Assembly: GCA_004154925.1 (NCBI GenBank)
Contig: QJNS01000301.1
Location: 9,277-73,276, forward strand
Direction: 5' to 3'
DNA from: Monosporascus cannonballus
Taxonomy: Eukaryota; Ascomycota; Sordariomycetes; Xylariales
DNA length: 64,000 nt
Below, piece by piece: positions 25,544 to 38,785 of the stretch. A program made the position numbers and the translations under genes. Numbering within the stretch: position 1 is the first letter of the stretch; each line of letters opens with the position of its first letter. Below the pieces are notes generated by a model. That model worked only from the letters and a program-made list of their open reading frames with translations, made no database searches and had not been told where the DNA came from.

Positions 25544-26933
25544 CAGTGGGGGTGTGAAAGTCTTAGCAAATTTCTGCAAGCTCTACAAAACCGCGTATTT
25601 CTTCTACTTCAACGCCATCACTTTTCATACTTTAATTATAAGTAAACAATCTAATTTGGGTCCAATTATTTCGCAAAAAAAATGGTTGTCTCATACCAAA
25701 ACGAAATGGAAATCCGAAAAAGATTTAGGCGACGGCTTTATCGAAATCGCGAAAAAATAAGAAATATTTCTTATTACGATTTAAGGGGTTTATAATCGTT
25801 ATACGCGACAAACTTTAACCTAATTTTTATTACGTCCGGATCGTTTATATAAATTTTGGCTGGTTTATAAAAAATATTTATAGCAAATTATTAATTTTAA
25901 TTTTTTATATTTATTGTTTAATTTATCAAATTATATTATCTATATATTTTTAAATAAATTTTAATACGATAATTCCGTTAAAAAAATAAGATATTATTGT
26001 GTATTTTAACGTCCGTTTCTAACTTTGGAACATAGGAAACAAAAGTTTTCTTAGATTTTGGAATACCGCGATAAATCTTTTAAATAATAATAAAAAATTA
26101 TATTTAACGACAAAACGAATATACTTCATGATTACGGTAAACGAGCGCAATAGATTTTCCGCGAAAAAAAATCTTTAATATATTATCCCTTTTATTTTAA
26201 TTATTACGCGAATTATTAACCGTTTTCTTGTAAATAAAAAATCTCTCTTATTACTTAAATATATATAGCCCCGATACAAAAAAACCGGCTAGACGCAAAT
26301 GTTTTGAAATGGTATCCGATATAGAAAATAAAGCTTCCTAGTAATCTTTAATAAGGACCTCCAGACCGTCCGAAGCGGAATAACCGACCACGTTTATCGT
26401 AATTACTTCGACGAATATCTCCCCAAATATCTCGATAATAACTTTATTTTTATGCAAAATAACGCTTCCGTCTACATCACCCGAATCGTAAAGAAATAGC
26501 TTCAAAACAGGCCGTTAAAATGCTAAAATAGCCCCTATATTCGCCCGACTTAAACTCTATTGAAAACGTATAAAAGCTATTAAAAAAGCATCCAAAAAAA
26601 GGAACCGAAACTTAGATTATTCGACAACACGCCAAAAGCACTAGATTTACTTATAGTTACTACAATTGCTATATGAGAAAAGTTCGCAAAAAATATGTTA
26701 AATAACTTAATAAATAATATATTAAGGCGGATCGAAATTGCAATTATAATTTAGAACTAGTATACGAAATATTAAAGTAGCTTATCGTATATGCAATTCA
26801 TTTGTTTATAAGTGATTAAAATCGCTAACAATTTTATCAAAACTTGGTAGAAAAACGTATAAGTGAAGTTGTGAAGGTAATAATTGGAAATATAGAGTAT
26901 AAAGACTAAATCAAGACTTTTGCACTCCGACTA
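25544..26933 (+). mobile_element. RIP-degraded Tc1/mariner element with TIRs and TA duplication
   Basis: A 1390-bp unit flanked by TA on both sides (25542-25543 and 26934-26935). Its ends are imperfect inverted repeats: CAGTGGGGGTGTGAAAGTCT on the left and TAGTCGGAGTGCAAAAGTCT on the right (minus strand), mostly transition differences. Inside, on the plus strand, the end of a DDE transposase is legible: HVYRNYFDEYLPKYLD, then MQNNASVY (26453-26476) and PLYSPDLNSIENV (about 26537-26575). In active relatives the second catalytic Asp lies in the QDNA motif; here GAT/GAC has become AAT (Asn), as G-to-A RIP would do, and stops interrupt the frame. The size is typical for Tc1/mariner, and the element is inactive. 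Confidence 0.85.
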
Positions 26934-26935
26934 TA

Positions 26936-29900
26936 TAATGAGAAAAAGCAAAATTATTTTTCTTTTTATTTAAATAACGTATATATTTTTATTTAAAAAG
27001 TAAAATAATTTATATATTAATGTAATATAACTGAAGGTTTAATGCATGCGCTCTTATAAAGTAGATTTAAGTGTCCAAATCCCAATTAGGATTTGAAATT
27101 GTTGATCTTTTGGTCTTGTAGTTAGCGTCGCACCCTCGCTTATCTCATGATTAAATATTTATTAAAAAAACGAAGTTGTAAAAATTACAAAATAACTAGG
27201 AATTAATTTTAATATATTGCTCAAATAACCTAATATATTTAATTAAATATATTAGAAAAATATTTAAAATATTTTTATTTTAAAATATGTAAAGTTACTA
27301 TATTAAAATAACCATAAGCTCAAATAATATGTAAATAAAAAGCAATATTTTATAAATTCTAAAACAAAAATCGAAAATAAATTAATCGATTTAAAATAAT
27401 AAAAAAGTAAACAAATAATATTTTAATCGAAAATCGAAATTATAATTAATGAAGAAAATATTTATAGATTTAATATATATTAACTGGTTTAATATTATTT
27501 TATTTATTTTTATTTCATTAGAGGTTTTCAAATACAATAATTTCGTATATTTGAACCTATGTTTTTTTACGCTCTGTTTTGCGCCTTTTTTAATATCTTT
27601 TCCCAAGTTTTATTATTAAGTTTCTTATTGTTCGATATATTAAAACGATTGCTTTGCTGTTTTCCTTTTTCGTTACGTTTAGCAATAATGATAACGGGGA
27701 TAAGGGGTACTTTTCGAGCGGTTTTTCTTTTTCAGCTTTAATAAAATAAGTTATATTTTAAGTTATAATTATACTTTAAATATATTAACTCAGATTACCT
27801 AGATATATTAATTCTCGAAAATATTATTTTTATGCCTCTTTTGATTTATTTATTATTATGGTCGAAATATAAATATTTTTTTTATTTAAAGCGTTTTTCG
27901 CCGAATATACATTATATAAAACTTAATACTTTAAAATAAAATAATCAGAAAATACTCTATAGCTTTTTATAAGGTCTTTAAAATACTTAATTAAATCTGT
28001 ATAAACTTTTTAAAGTCTTCTATAAAAATATCGTAGATAATTTATCGAAATAATAATCGACCGATAATTAAATTCATATTTTTTAAAAAATATTTCCGGA
28101 TTTCTCGTAATAAGTTACCTAAATAAAATTACTAAAATAATTATAAAATAACCCGACGTTATATTTTCGTTAAGGTTTAAGTTTTTTATAACCAGCTTAT
28201 TTTATAGAATTCTGCTAGGCGAGAGATTTTAGTTTTAATTATACTATATTATTCTAAGACCTTTTAATATATTTGGTTTCTAAATTAGCCGATATCTTAG
28301 GCTGATTAAGATGTATAAAGAGCAATGGTTTCTGTTAAATAAGTTTATAACTAACGGATTGCAGGATTGGAAGAAAATCGATAACATATTTATTAGCATT
28401 CCAGTTAACCTAATTTGATTCGTTTCTAGTAGTATTATAAGCGTACGAATAAAAACTTAAGTTTAATAATTTTTAAATTATATTAATAGGATAACGTAAT
28501 ATTTAAAGTAACTATAAAGGTTTATTAAATTAATTAAAATCAAAGTTATGTAAATAAATTTAGATATATTAAGTGTTATATAAAAAATTAAATTTAACGA
28601 ACTGCGTATAAAGCAAGTAATTTTTAAAAATAACGGATAATTAATAATAATACGTATTAATTAATACGTCCTTTTATTTTTTTTTAAATTGTTTTATTGT
28701 TATTTTAACTTTTTATATCCAGATTATTTTAATATATTTTCGAGTTTTATATTATAAATAATCTCTTTATTATAAATTAATAATTATTATTTAAAGTTTT
28801 CGAAGGTGTCGTAATAATATTAGGAAAATAAATTTAATATTTATTTTTTTTAATTAAAAAATATCCGGAACCCAAGAATGCTTATTGAATCCCGTTCTTA
28901 ATAACGATAATCGCGAATATAACGATTTAAAAAACGATAAAACTAAAAAGTTCTAAAGCATATAATAATAAATTTCGTTAACAACTTAATTAATAGCCTA
29001 ATTAAAGACCTAATTAAGATATTAGCTAGAGTTATACTCAAAAACCTAATAGATAATTTATTTATCGATTTACATAATAAAGATATCGTTATAAGATATC
29101 GGATAAATTTGTATCGTCCCTTTCTCCATTAAACGTATGGCGAAAAAATTAAGCGGATTTTTTCGTAATTAATAAAACCTATTGCTAGTACCTAAACCAA
29201 TTTAAAGATAAATAAGTAAAATAGTTTCGATAATAATTCTAGTTTGCAAAATACGATAACTTAAAAAATACACGTTAAATTTAAAAAGCCTTATTTATAT
29301 TTAATCGAATTGTTCGTTTTTTACAATCTTAAAATAAGTTTATATAATTTTGTAATTAGCATATTAACAAGTTAAAACTTAAGTACTGGCACTACGGTTA
29401 TTATTTAATCCATTTAAAATTCTTATAAAATAACGGAATAAGTTTAATAAAAAAACATTTAGTTACTAAGTGCTGTAAAGAAACCAAATTAAATTAAACG
29501 GATTATTTATAATGGTTTACTTAATATAATTATAGTATATAATAAAATATAAAATAATCGTATATTAATTAATCAAAATTCTATTAATATATATTTAAAA
29601 CTCGATATTAATTTGTATATTTAATATTAACTTAACTTTTCTAAGTAATGTTCTTGTATTTCAATATTTATTTATCAAAGATTTATTAAATTAGTATTTT
29701 CAAAAGTTTTTAATATCGCATATTTCGAATTTTAAAAAGCTAACTATTAAAATATATTTGAATTATATAAACAAATTCGCCGATATTTTTATTAAATAAA
29801 TAAGTAATAGTATTTTTAAAAGCTTATATATTTATAAGTTACGATATATAAATAGTATTTTATTCTATATTTATAATTTAAACGGTTATTATTTACTAAA

Positions 29901-30588
29901 TTAATTACGAATAGCAAAAAGGTTATTTTTTTCGATATTTAAATATATACGAATAAAAAATTTAAATCTAATAATAATAAATTATTATATCGGTTAAAAA
30001 ACCTTAGACTAGCTAATCGATTCCGCGTTATTACCGCCGACAAAAAGCCTAACGTTTTCCAGTATTTTATACGCAAATGGTTACGTAATAACTTAAGTAA
30101 TTAGTTCGTATAGTCCAAAAAAATCCGTTATTTTCTTTATACGTTATATGTATTATAAAGAATTTTCCATCATTTGTTTCTTATTTATAATATAAAACTA
30201 ATTATTAAGTTAAAAATGCTTTAAAAACTGCGGCTAAAAAAATAAGCTTTTCTAAATAAGAAAATAACCCGTATAATATACTTAAAGAAATTATGATCGA
30301 ATTAATAAATTTCTCCTAAAATAATTATAAAATAATTTCGTAAATTAATAATATAATTATAGTTTCTCATCACTTAAATATATTTTAATATTAAGTAATA
30401 AATTTTGTTTCTTAATATCTAATAAGATATAATTAACAATAAATTATTATATAATAAACAAATAGTTTCAATAATTCGTAATATATAATACCGTTAAAAT
30501 TTACTTATATACTTTTTATTATATAGTAAAAAAACTTTAGCTTACCTTTAAACGTTTTATATAGATTTATCTTATATTGCTTAAGTAT
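26936..30588. other. AT-rich RIP-degraded DNA, unresolved
   Basis: About 3.65 kb of AT-rich sequence with stops in all frames and no domain I can name. A less AT-rich patch at about 27045-27150 has, on the minus strand, words resembling pol III A and B boxes (TTTCAAATCC), possibly a SINE or tRNA remnant. Some of this block may be the body of the enclosing element. Confidence 0.55.
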
Positions 30589-30753
30589 TGTCACGGGCCA
30601 AGGGCCCTAGTGGAGGGATTAGCATAGCGCTAATCCCGTGGCTCCTGTATATATAGCTAGCTGTTCCCACGCATCTTCTTAGCTGTTTCCTAGATTTCTC
30701 AATAGACCTGTTGTGGCCCATATCCTTAGCTACTGCGTATGCAGCTCCTTACA
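30589..30753. mobile_element. Solo LTR with perfect 5-bp target duplication, not RIPed
   Basis: A 165-bp unit starting TGTCACGGGCC and ending CTCCTTACA, flanked on both sides by AGTAT (30584-30588 and 30754-30758). It is GC-balanced inside very AT-rich DNA. It has a TATA-like TGTATATATAG and a hairpin GGGATTAGC / GCTAATCCC near 30616-30638. The TG...CA ends and 5-bp duplication are those of an LTR left after recombination between the two LTRs of a retrotransposon. The family cannot be named. Confidence 0.8.
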
Positions 30754-30758
30754 AGTAT

Positions 30759-33073
30759 AATTACTAATTTCTTTTTAAATGTTAATAATTTATACCTTAT
30801 TTTATCGACATTCCGAAATGTTTTATTTAAATAACGAATAATTTTAGCTTATTTTGCGAAGTTTACCTTAATTACTTAATTACTAGTTATAAAACTATGG
30901 TTAAACATCTTTAAAAATAATTGTACTATATTTAAATAAAATTTTTTAATTTTTGCCTTAATAAATTATTTTAAAAAAAGAAAAAATAAATTAGACGAAA
31001 TTTTCACCTTTAAATATTATGAATCGACCGTTTATATAATTACGGCTTTTGCGAAAAAGTACAATATTTGTAATTAACAAAATCTATAAATATACTAGTA
31101 AACTTTGTAAACACAGCCGCGAATTAATGTATTTATCTGTATTATTTTACTTCTTATTTTAATATACGATTATTACGTTTCGCAATTACTTTAATAATTA
31201 ACAGCAATATTTTAATTTAGATTTTTTAAATAAACAATTTATTAAAAATTACATTATATCTAAAGCAAATATATAAAAAGTATTAGCAGAATTACGTTAA
31301 GAAAAACGTATCGAAGTTTAACGTACGGTTTTTAACGGCGAATTAATTTGACTTTACCGAAATAATATTATCAAATTTAAATTCTGAAAAAAATATTTTC
31401 ACTTTACGCTATACTAAGAAATCTTAGAAAAACAGTATTAATAAACATTCTTATTTCATTATTTAAATTATTGTTTAATTATTTTGTGTAGATATAAATA
31501 TTAATTAAAATACTTTAGGATTTTCACAAAAGATTAATCACTTTTTATTCTGATTTACGTATTTTATACGTAATATATTTTATATTTAATATTTCTTCGT
31601 ATTAATAGAACGTACCTAGAATTTCGTACGTTTAAAATTTACCTTTAATCGTCTTTTTATAAAGTTAAAATAATCGATATATTTTTTATAATATTGTTTT
31701 ATATCCATCTGTACTTATCAGCGTTTAAAAATAATATCGCATACAATAAAGACAATATAAAAAGTACGTGCAAAAAATACAAAAAACGCAAAAAAACGCT
31801 TTTTAAAATATTCGAAACACTATTTATTAATATATTAAGGCTGTTATTAATTACGAATCCAATTCCCGATAATCTTAAAAAAGTCTTAAATAAATTAGAC
31901 ATATTCGTCGAAAATAACAAAAAAAGAACATACAAAAAAATTCTTAATTCTAATTGGATTACTGCCGTAAGCGGATTTTAATATATAGGCGAAAAAATAT
32001 CTATTAATTCGGACAATACTATTATTGTTCAAAAAAAAGAAAACAGGCAATAATAAATAAAAGTATTATAAGAGTATATAAAAATAGGTATTTTTAAAAA
32101 AAATTAACGCTCGGACCTTACTAAATCGCAGTTATTCGTATATAGTAAATCGGATAACCTATTATTTTAATCTTAAGAAATAAAGCTTATTATTATTAAA
32201 TTTAAACGGCATATTACGTAATTTTTATATTTGTAGCTTAATAAAACCAAATAAATATATATATAAGCGTTTAAAATTTTAATTTACTTTTTATTTACTA
32301 ATATCGATAAAAGACGAAATAATAATAAAATAATTTAAATCAAATATTCAAATTATTGTTATAGTTTAAACCATTTTTATTAATAAAATCTACTTTTTTC
32401 ATATAAATTTTTTATTTAATTATTTTAAGAAAGTAGCGTTTTATTTACAATTCTTTTATTTTAAATTACTTTCGATTTAACTTTAAATAATTAAAATTAT
32501 TAATTATTTATAACGGTATATTTATTTATATTGAAAATTTCAATAAATAATTGTAAAGTAATCTTTTATTTTAATATTACGTATTTTAAATTAATCCGGT
32601 CAATATTAACGACTTTCTTAATATAAGTAGTAAAAATATTAACGAACTGCTTAATTTGTTTATTAGTTTCTTTTTAAACAGCTTTTATTTTAAAAAAAAC
32701 AAATTATAATTATTTGAAAAAATTCGGCAATTTTTATTGGTACTAAATTTACGCTACGCCGTTGTTCTTAATTAAGTAAAATTATTTTATGATTATTTCA
32801 AAGCTTTAAAATTAATTTTTCTTAAGGCAAATATTATACGAAATTCGACTAATTATTACTGATATCAAAGGTACTGTTTTAATAAATAATTTGCAAAATT
32901 ATATAAATATTTAAAACTGATTTATAATTTTTTTAAAACAGTTATAAATATTTTCCAAAGAGAAATTAAATTAATGTTTATTAATTTTTCGAAAGTACAT
33001 TTTTGTAAAATAATTGTAAAATAATTTAATTTTTGATAATAAGTAATTTACATATTATTTATAAAAAAATTAT
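30759..33073. other. AT-rich RIP-degraded DNA, mostly unresolved
   Basis: AT-rich with no clear termini. It contains the weak transposase-like frame at 31694-31981, described separately. Nothing else is recognisable. Confidence 0.55.
31694..31981 (+). pseudogene. Possible pogo/Fot1-like transposase tail
   Basis: A 95-residue open frame in otherwise stop-ridden DNA. Its end, NPIPDNLKKVLNKLDIFVEN, recalls the C-terminal 'GLVPxDPxxVLxKLD' region of fungal DDE_1 (pogo/Fot1) transposases. No catalytic motif is legible upstream and no inverted termini were found. This is a weak resemblance only. Confidence 0.25.
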
Positions 33074-33078
33074 CTTAC

Positions 33079-33116
33079 TATAAGAACACAGCTTCTATAA
33101 GAATGAGGCTGGTAGC
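33079..33116. mobile_element. Left fragment of a solo LTR split by a copia element
   Basis: Begins TATAAGAACACAGC after the 5-bp word CTTAC (33074-33078). It is interrupted after GTAGC by the copia element and resumes at 38611. The expected start TGTAAGA would pair with the TCTTACA end at 38780; the G-to-A difference is RIP-like. Confidence 0.55.
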
Positions 33117-33280
33117 TGTCAGATATAGGGGACATCAGTTGTGTTGTTGTATTCCGTTCAGTTGTACGTGCTATCGCACGCGTACAACTTTAAGTAGTTT
33201 AGCTATGGAATATAGATCAGCCGATCAGTATAGAACCTTTCCATATATGGGAAGCGTTCCGCACCCCTAGCTAGCTAAAA
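33117..33280 (-). repeat. Left (3') LTR of copia element
   Basis: 164 bp starting TGTCAGATATAGGGG. It is clearly less mutated than its partner at 38442 and contains an interrupted palindrome at 33161-33188. Its inner end (CTAGCTAGCTAAAA) differs from the expected CTGACA. Confidence 0.8.
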
Positions 33281-36200
33281 TACCCCCTTAACGCCTTAAA
33301 GCATTTACGGCGTTAATCGTCATATTTTATTATTTTCTAAAGCTGTAACTATTTATTCCACCTTTTCTTCAGCAATTAAATTCTTGTAATTAATTCCTTA
33401 GCTAAAATAATCTTTAACGTTTTTTTTCGCTAGTTTAAAGCTTTTATAATATTTATTAATTTTAACCATTTTTTAAAATGCTTAAAAGTTTTTCATAATA
33501 AGGTTTTAATTAATTTATTACTTAACATATTACCTACCTATAAGCGTATAATCTATTTTGATTATATTTTTTTTATTATTTTTCGTAACTAATAATTATA
33601 CATATTTACGTATCGTAATTTTGTATTTAAAAGAATAACGTCGGTATTAATTAACTATGTAATCTATTAATTATCGCATTATATATTCAACGGTTTCGTA
33701 TCTAGGCCGATTTTCAATTTTTCGATTAATTGAAAACAAAATAAAACTTTTTTTATATTTTATACAAAAAAAATAATTCCGGTTCGATTATAAAAATAAT
33801 TATTATATTTTGCTTATTCGCTTATTATTTTATTATTTCGCCAAATAGCTTTATAATGTAAATTTGAGAACTTTTTCGATTACCTGTATTATTTACGAAA
33901 AAAAAATGATTTTAAATATTTATCGAATTTTCACTTCCGAATTATAACACTAATACTTTAGTACCGAATAAATATAATATAACTTAATTAATAATTTCAT
34001 AATATACGTTATTAAGGTTTAAATTAAGTCGAGCAAATCGGAATATTGCGAAAAAATATTTCATCGCATATTAATTATAACGTATAAAATAAAACCAATT
34101 TTTTAATATTTACTAACTAAGTTTAAATAGATTAAATTCGGATTTGGCAATAATTTAATATTTATTATAAACCTTTTTAGATAATTATTTAGAATTTTTA
34201 AGGAATTAAATTAATTAACTTATTTATAAAATCGGATTGAGATAACCAAGTCTTTTTATTAAGTTTATTTTTAATTACTTTAATTCCGAAAACCTATTAT
34301 AAATCTTTATCTCTTTTAAAGGTATACCGTTTTTAAATATGTTAAATTAATTAATTAATAAGGTTTTAATCCTTTTTATTATACGTAATAATAATATTAT
34401 TTACGAAAAAGAAAAAAACCCTTTAACTAATAACATAATAAGATTTATAAGGAACTATATTTAATCCCAAATCCTTTAATATATTAATAAATTCTTTTTG
34501 CCCAAATAAAAATAATTCCTGTAGTGCATAAAATATTTTTCTAATTAGGAATACCTTTTTATATTATAGGTATCTTGGGAGTATTTTTATGTATACCTTA
34601 TAGAGCAATATTACATTAACGAAAACGTTTATAGCGTTATATTACTTAAGTTTTAGGTTAAACTTAACCGCGGTAATAATTAAGGTTCGAAACGATTTTC
34701 TAACAAATATAAATACATATATATCGCTATAAACGTCCTTTAATTATTAATCGTTTTGTACAATAAAATAGGCTTTATATTTTTATAACCGGCTATATTG
34801 ATTAAACTTATAAACGTATACCTATATATATCCTAGAGCTTATCTTTTTTTAGTAAAAAACTAATTAATAATTTTCTAAGATTATATTTCTTTATAACTT
34901 TATAAATAAACCTTTTCAGTTTTACGAAATATTTTCCTTAATAAGTATATATTTAATTTTTATATGTTCGCGGCTGTAGCGATAAGTTAGGTTTATATAT
35001 CCGGTTCTGCAATCTAAGTATTTTTTGTACGTTTTAGTATTAAAGATTTTCTAATTAGGATAACGCGTATTTCGGATAATTATTTTTTCTAAATTTCTGC
35101 AGCTTACCGGCCGGTTATTATTCGTACTTATAAAAAAGGCTAAATATTCTATATTAAATGCGATTGTTATATTCTATATTTGTTTCTAATAGTATTATTT
35201 CGATATGAAATATACGGGAAACTTACGTTTACGACCCGTGGGATATCTTTATTTTTTACCGTTATTCTAGGTTAAATAATATAATAAAAACCTAGGACTA
35301 TCTTGATTTTTTCCGTCGGCGTAATAATCGTAATAATTATTAAGGTAAATGCTAACGGCGGTAATAATCTAAAAAATAGAAATAATTCGAATATAACGGT
35401 CGTATAAAAATAATCAATCCCTTGCGAACAGACTTATTTTTTTCGATTCCGTACGTTTTTTACGTTAATATCTTTGTAAAGCTGTTCCTTTTATTTAGCC
35501 GATAATTAAATTATTCCGCTTAAGTTTTCTTTTTTTATAAATATAAAAACTGGTTATTAATTTAATTAAGTATTTTTATGTATCGAAATAATTTCTGTAA
35601 TTCATTTTTTATTACGTACAAAAAGTTATCTCTTAAGTTTTTAATATTACTTAACAAAGTAATTTTTTCGTTAAATTATATATTTTAAATAATAATAACC
35701 TAATTAATAAATGGATTGCAGATCTCGTAAATATTCGTAAATCGATAACCGACGAAATACTTTATTTATATTTTGAGATTTAAGTTTTAAAATCTTTGTT
35801 TTTTTTAATAACGGTAATTATTATAACGTAAGCTATATAACTATATATTCGTAAGTAAGTTTATTAAAGTTTTCGATCAAATATTGTTACGCCGTTTTTA
35901 TACGCCAGATAAATATAATAAACCTCGTATGGGTTTTGCTAAAAAAATGCGTATTTAAGGGTACGGTTATATAGGTATATTACTGTTTTAGAGATATATA
36001 CGATTAGAAATAAAGGTAATTTAACGCTATTTCGTATCGTAATTACTTTTTTCTGAATTATACCTTCTAAACGTTTTATATTCTCGTTTTAAGTCTAGGT
36101 ATATAATATTAAAGATTTAAATTTAATATTAATGAAAAGTATTTAAAATATATCTTTAAGTTAATAATTTTTCAAAATTTCGTTATCGTATTTGAATATC

Positions 36201-38441
36201 TTTAAAAATATTTTGTTTTAATTCTTTAAACCTTTTCGAAAATATTAGAACGTTATAATTAATATATATTACTTTCGGTTTTTAAAATAGATATCCTAGA
36301 TAAAGTCTAAATATCGATCGATTGCAAATATAACGTATTTATATTTTTCAAAGTTTTTTTTCGAAATCTATAAAATCGATAGCAATTTTTCGTCTTAATT
36401 AAGAGATTTTTTTAGGCGTACGGCGTATTTGACTTTTAGCTTTTGTCTAATTACATATTTAGCATTTAACTATTATAGAGCCCTTTAGGCGGATTTCTTT
36501 CTTATAGAACTATAATTATGCAATTATTTCGGGTTTTAAATGTCCTAATTTTAGGTATTACATAATACCGTTATCGATTCGTAATAATCTCGTTATTTAC
36601 GAATTAATGCTTCGTTTATAAATTGCTAAAATTACATAAATAATTATTGCGTTAATATTTTCGGTAACAAATTAATTAAATTTATTTATTAACGTAATAA
36701 TTACTTAATCAAATTTATTTTAAATAAAATTATTAATTTTTTAGTTATTTTATTAATAACCTTTTTTTCAGAACTGCCGAAAAGATATCAAATTACATAT
36801 ACAACTTTCGTAATATGTTACGTTATATAAACGTAATACTTTTATATCGCTGAAGCTTCGAAATATTATATCGACTTTTTCGTACTTTTTAATTGGAACA
36901 AAATTATTACTTACGTATATTTTATCATCTTATATAATTAATTTAAAATTTAAAAACTGTTATTAAAGTTAAAAATATATATTATTAACCTTAAATTTAG
37001 AATAAATAAATTTCCTAAAAGATAAAACAAAACGTTTATAACGTTACGTTAATCAATAATTTAAAAATATACCAAAATAAGTTTTACCCTATTTAGGAAT
37101 TAATTTATCTATATAAATATCTTTTTTATGGTTTTCGATAAACGGTCGATTTTTTTAAAAAACTAATCGGCGATAAGTCGGCCTTAAACGTATATCTTTA
37201 TTTTGTTATTAAAGCGGAAATTTATTAGGCCTTTATTAAAGAATACATAATAATATTAAGATAATATATGGTAAACGCTTAAGCAAACCGTATAATAAAT
37301 ATCTTATATATTCAATTTTTATCGCTTTCGTTTATTAACGTTTCGATCTATATAAAAGTCTTTATAATTATTTTGTTTCGCTTTACGTTCCGGAGTTTTT
37401 CTTTGTAATTAAAAATTAATAAGCTTAACGTTTTTCTAATTAGGATTATCTTAATTAAGAGTATTTGCAAGGACCCCTTAAAACGTCGAAAACGTTATCT
37501 TAATATTTCGTAATATAAATATAAAATAAGCTATAGCTTAATAATCCAGAAAATTAATTACTACTTTTTGGAAATTAATCGCATCATTATCAATCTTAGC
37601 TTTTTTTGCTATTTAAAAAATAGTAATCCATATTCCAATTATAAGGGCTAATATTATATACAGGTCGTTAACTTATATAATCGTTATTTTCGTTTTTAAA
37701 ACATTATATCGTTATTTTAAGGCCATAATTTTTGGGTTATTTTATGATTTATTCGTTTAACCTTTTACCAAATTTCGAAATTTACTTTAACGTTTTGCAA
37801 TATTTTTGTTAAATATTAATCAAAAACCTGCTATCGTACACCTTATTTAATTCGGCTAATTTAATATATCATTCTCGTAAGTTTTTTCCGAAAAAAAATT
37901 CGTCTTTTTAATCGTTAAAAATATTAACTTTAAAATTTATTTAATTAAATCGTTAACGCTTTTCCAAAAAATATCGTATTTTCGATTTTTAAAAATATAT
38001 ACCGCAAAACTTTAATTATAGGCTTATTTGCTTTCGATAGTTATTTTAAAAGTACTTATTAGATATCCTATAAAATTAATCTTTTCGATAATTTCTCCGA
38101 ATAATAAAAACGATAATAAGGTGTTAAATCGCGCCATATACCAAATTCGTCATTTGGGATAAAAAATTATATCGAGTTTTATTAATTTAACAAATTACGG
38201 AAATAATTAATCGAAATCGATAAAATTCCAAATATTAAATGCGTATGCTTTAAATTAAAATTCGCTTTTAAAATAATCCTAATCTTTAAGTTGTTTATAA
38301 ATAATTAAGGACTTTAATTATACGGTTGTTATCATTATTATTAAGGTATATAGATAATTTATAATAATATATAACCTATATCGTCTTATTAATAACTAAT
38401 TAATAAATATATATACAAATTAAGCAAATAAAACTTTTAAT

Positions 38442-38605
38442 TATTAGATATAAGGGATATTCGTTATGTTATTATATTCCGTTCAGTTATACGTACTATC
38501 GTACGCGTACAACTTTAAGTAATTTAGCCACGGAACATATATGAGCCGATCAGTATAAGACTCTTCCGTATATAGAGAGCGCTCTGCATTCCTAGCTAGC
38601 TGACA
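38442..38605 (-). repeat. Right (5') LTR of copia element
   Basis: 164 bp aligned without gaps to the left LTR; most differences are C/T or G/A. It ends CTAGCTAGCTGACA just before the GTAGC target duplication. Confidence 0.8.
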
Positions 38606-38610
38606 GTAGC

Positions 38611-38780
38611 CGACCAGCCACCGATCAGCCACCGACCCACTTACTAATATAAATCCACCATCTAGCAGCTAATGAAAAACGCTAGATAAAAGTAACCTAA
38701 TACATTCACTTTTTGAAATCCGCTCTACGACTTAGTCGAAGATCATCTCACCCTAGCTTACAGCTGTCTATTATCTTACA
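38611..38780. mobile_element. Right fragment of the split solo LTR
   Basis: Continues the LTR interrupted at 33116. Notable parts are a GCCACCGA-type short tandem repeat, a TATA-like TAATATAAATCC, and the end TCTTACA followed by CTTAT (38781-38785), against CTTAC on the left. Joined, the two pieces make about 208 bp with TGTAAGA-like and TCTTACA ends. Its moderate GC content contrasts with the surrounding DNA. Confidence 0.55.
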
Positions 38781-38785
38781 CTTAT

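Larger units (their letters stand above)
33117..38605 (-). mobile_element. Ty1/copia retrotransposon inserted in another LTR
   Basis: A 5489-bp element with 164-bp LTRs at 33117-33280 and 38442-38605. Perfect TGTCAG / CTGACA ends are preserved at the outer borders. A 5-bp target duplication GTAGC lies at 33112-33116 and 38606-38610. A purine run complementary to TACCCCCTTA (33281-33290) sits next to the left LTR, as a polypurine tract should for a minus-strand element. On the minus strand the copia RT is legible: KVFLIRKIFYALQELFLFG at about 34560-34500, and VFGIKVI with KKTWLSQSDFINK at about 34300-34230, matching the 'FLGI' and 'LSQ.YI.K' blocks downstream of the catalytic Asp-Asp, which is itself lost. 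Stops are frequent, so it is inactive. Confidence 0.8.
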
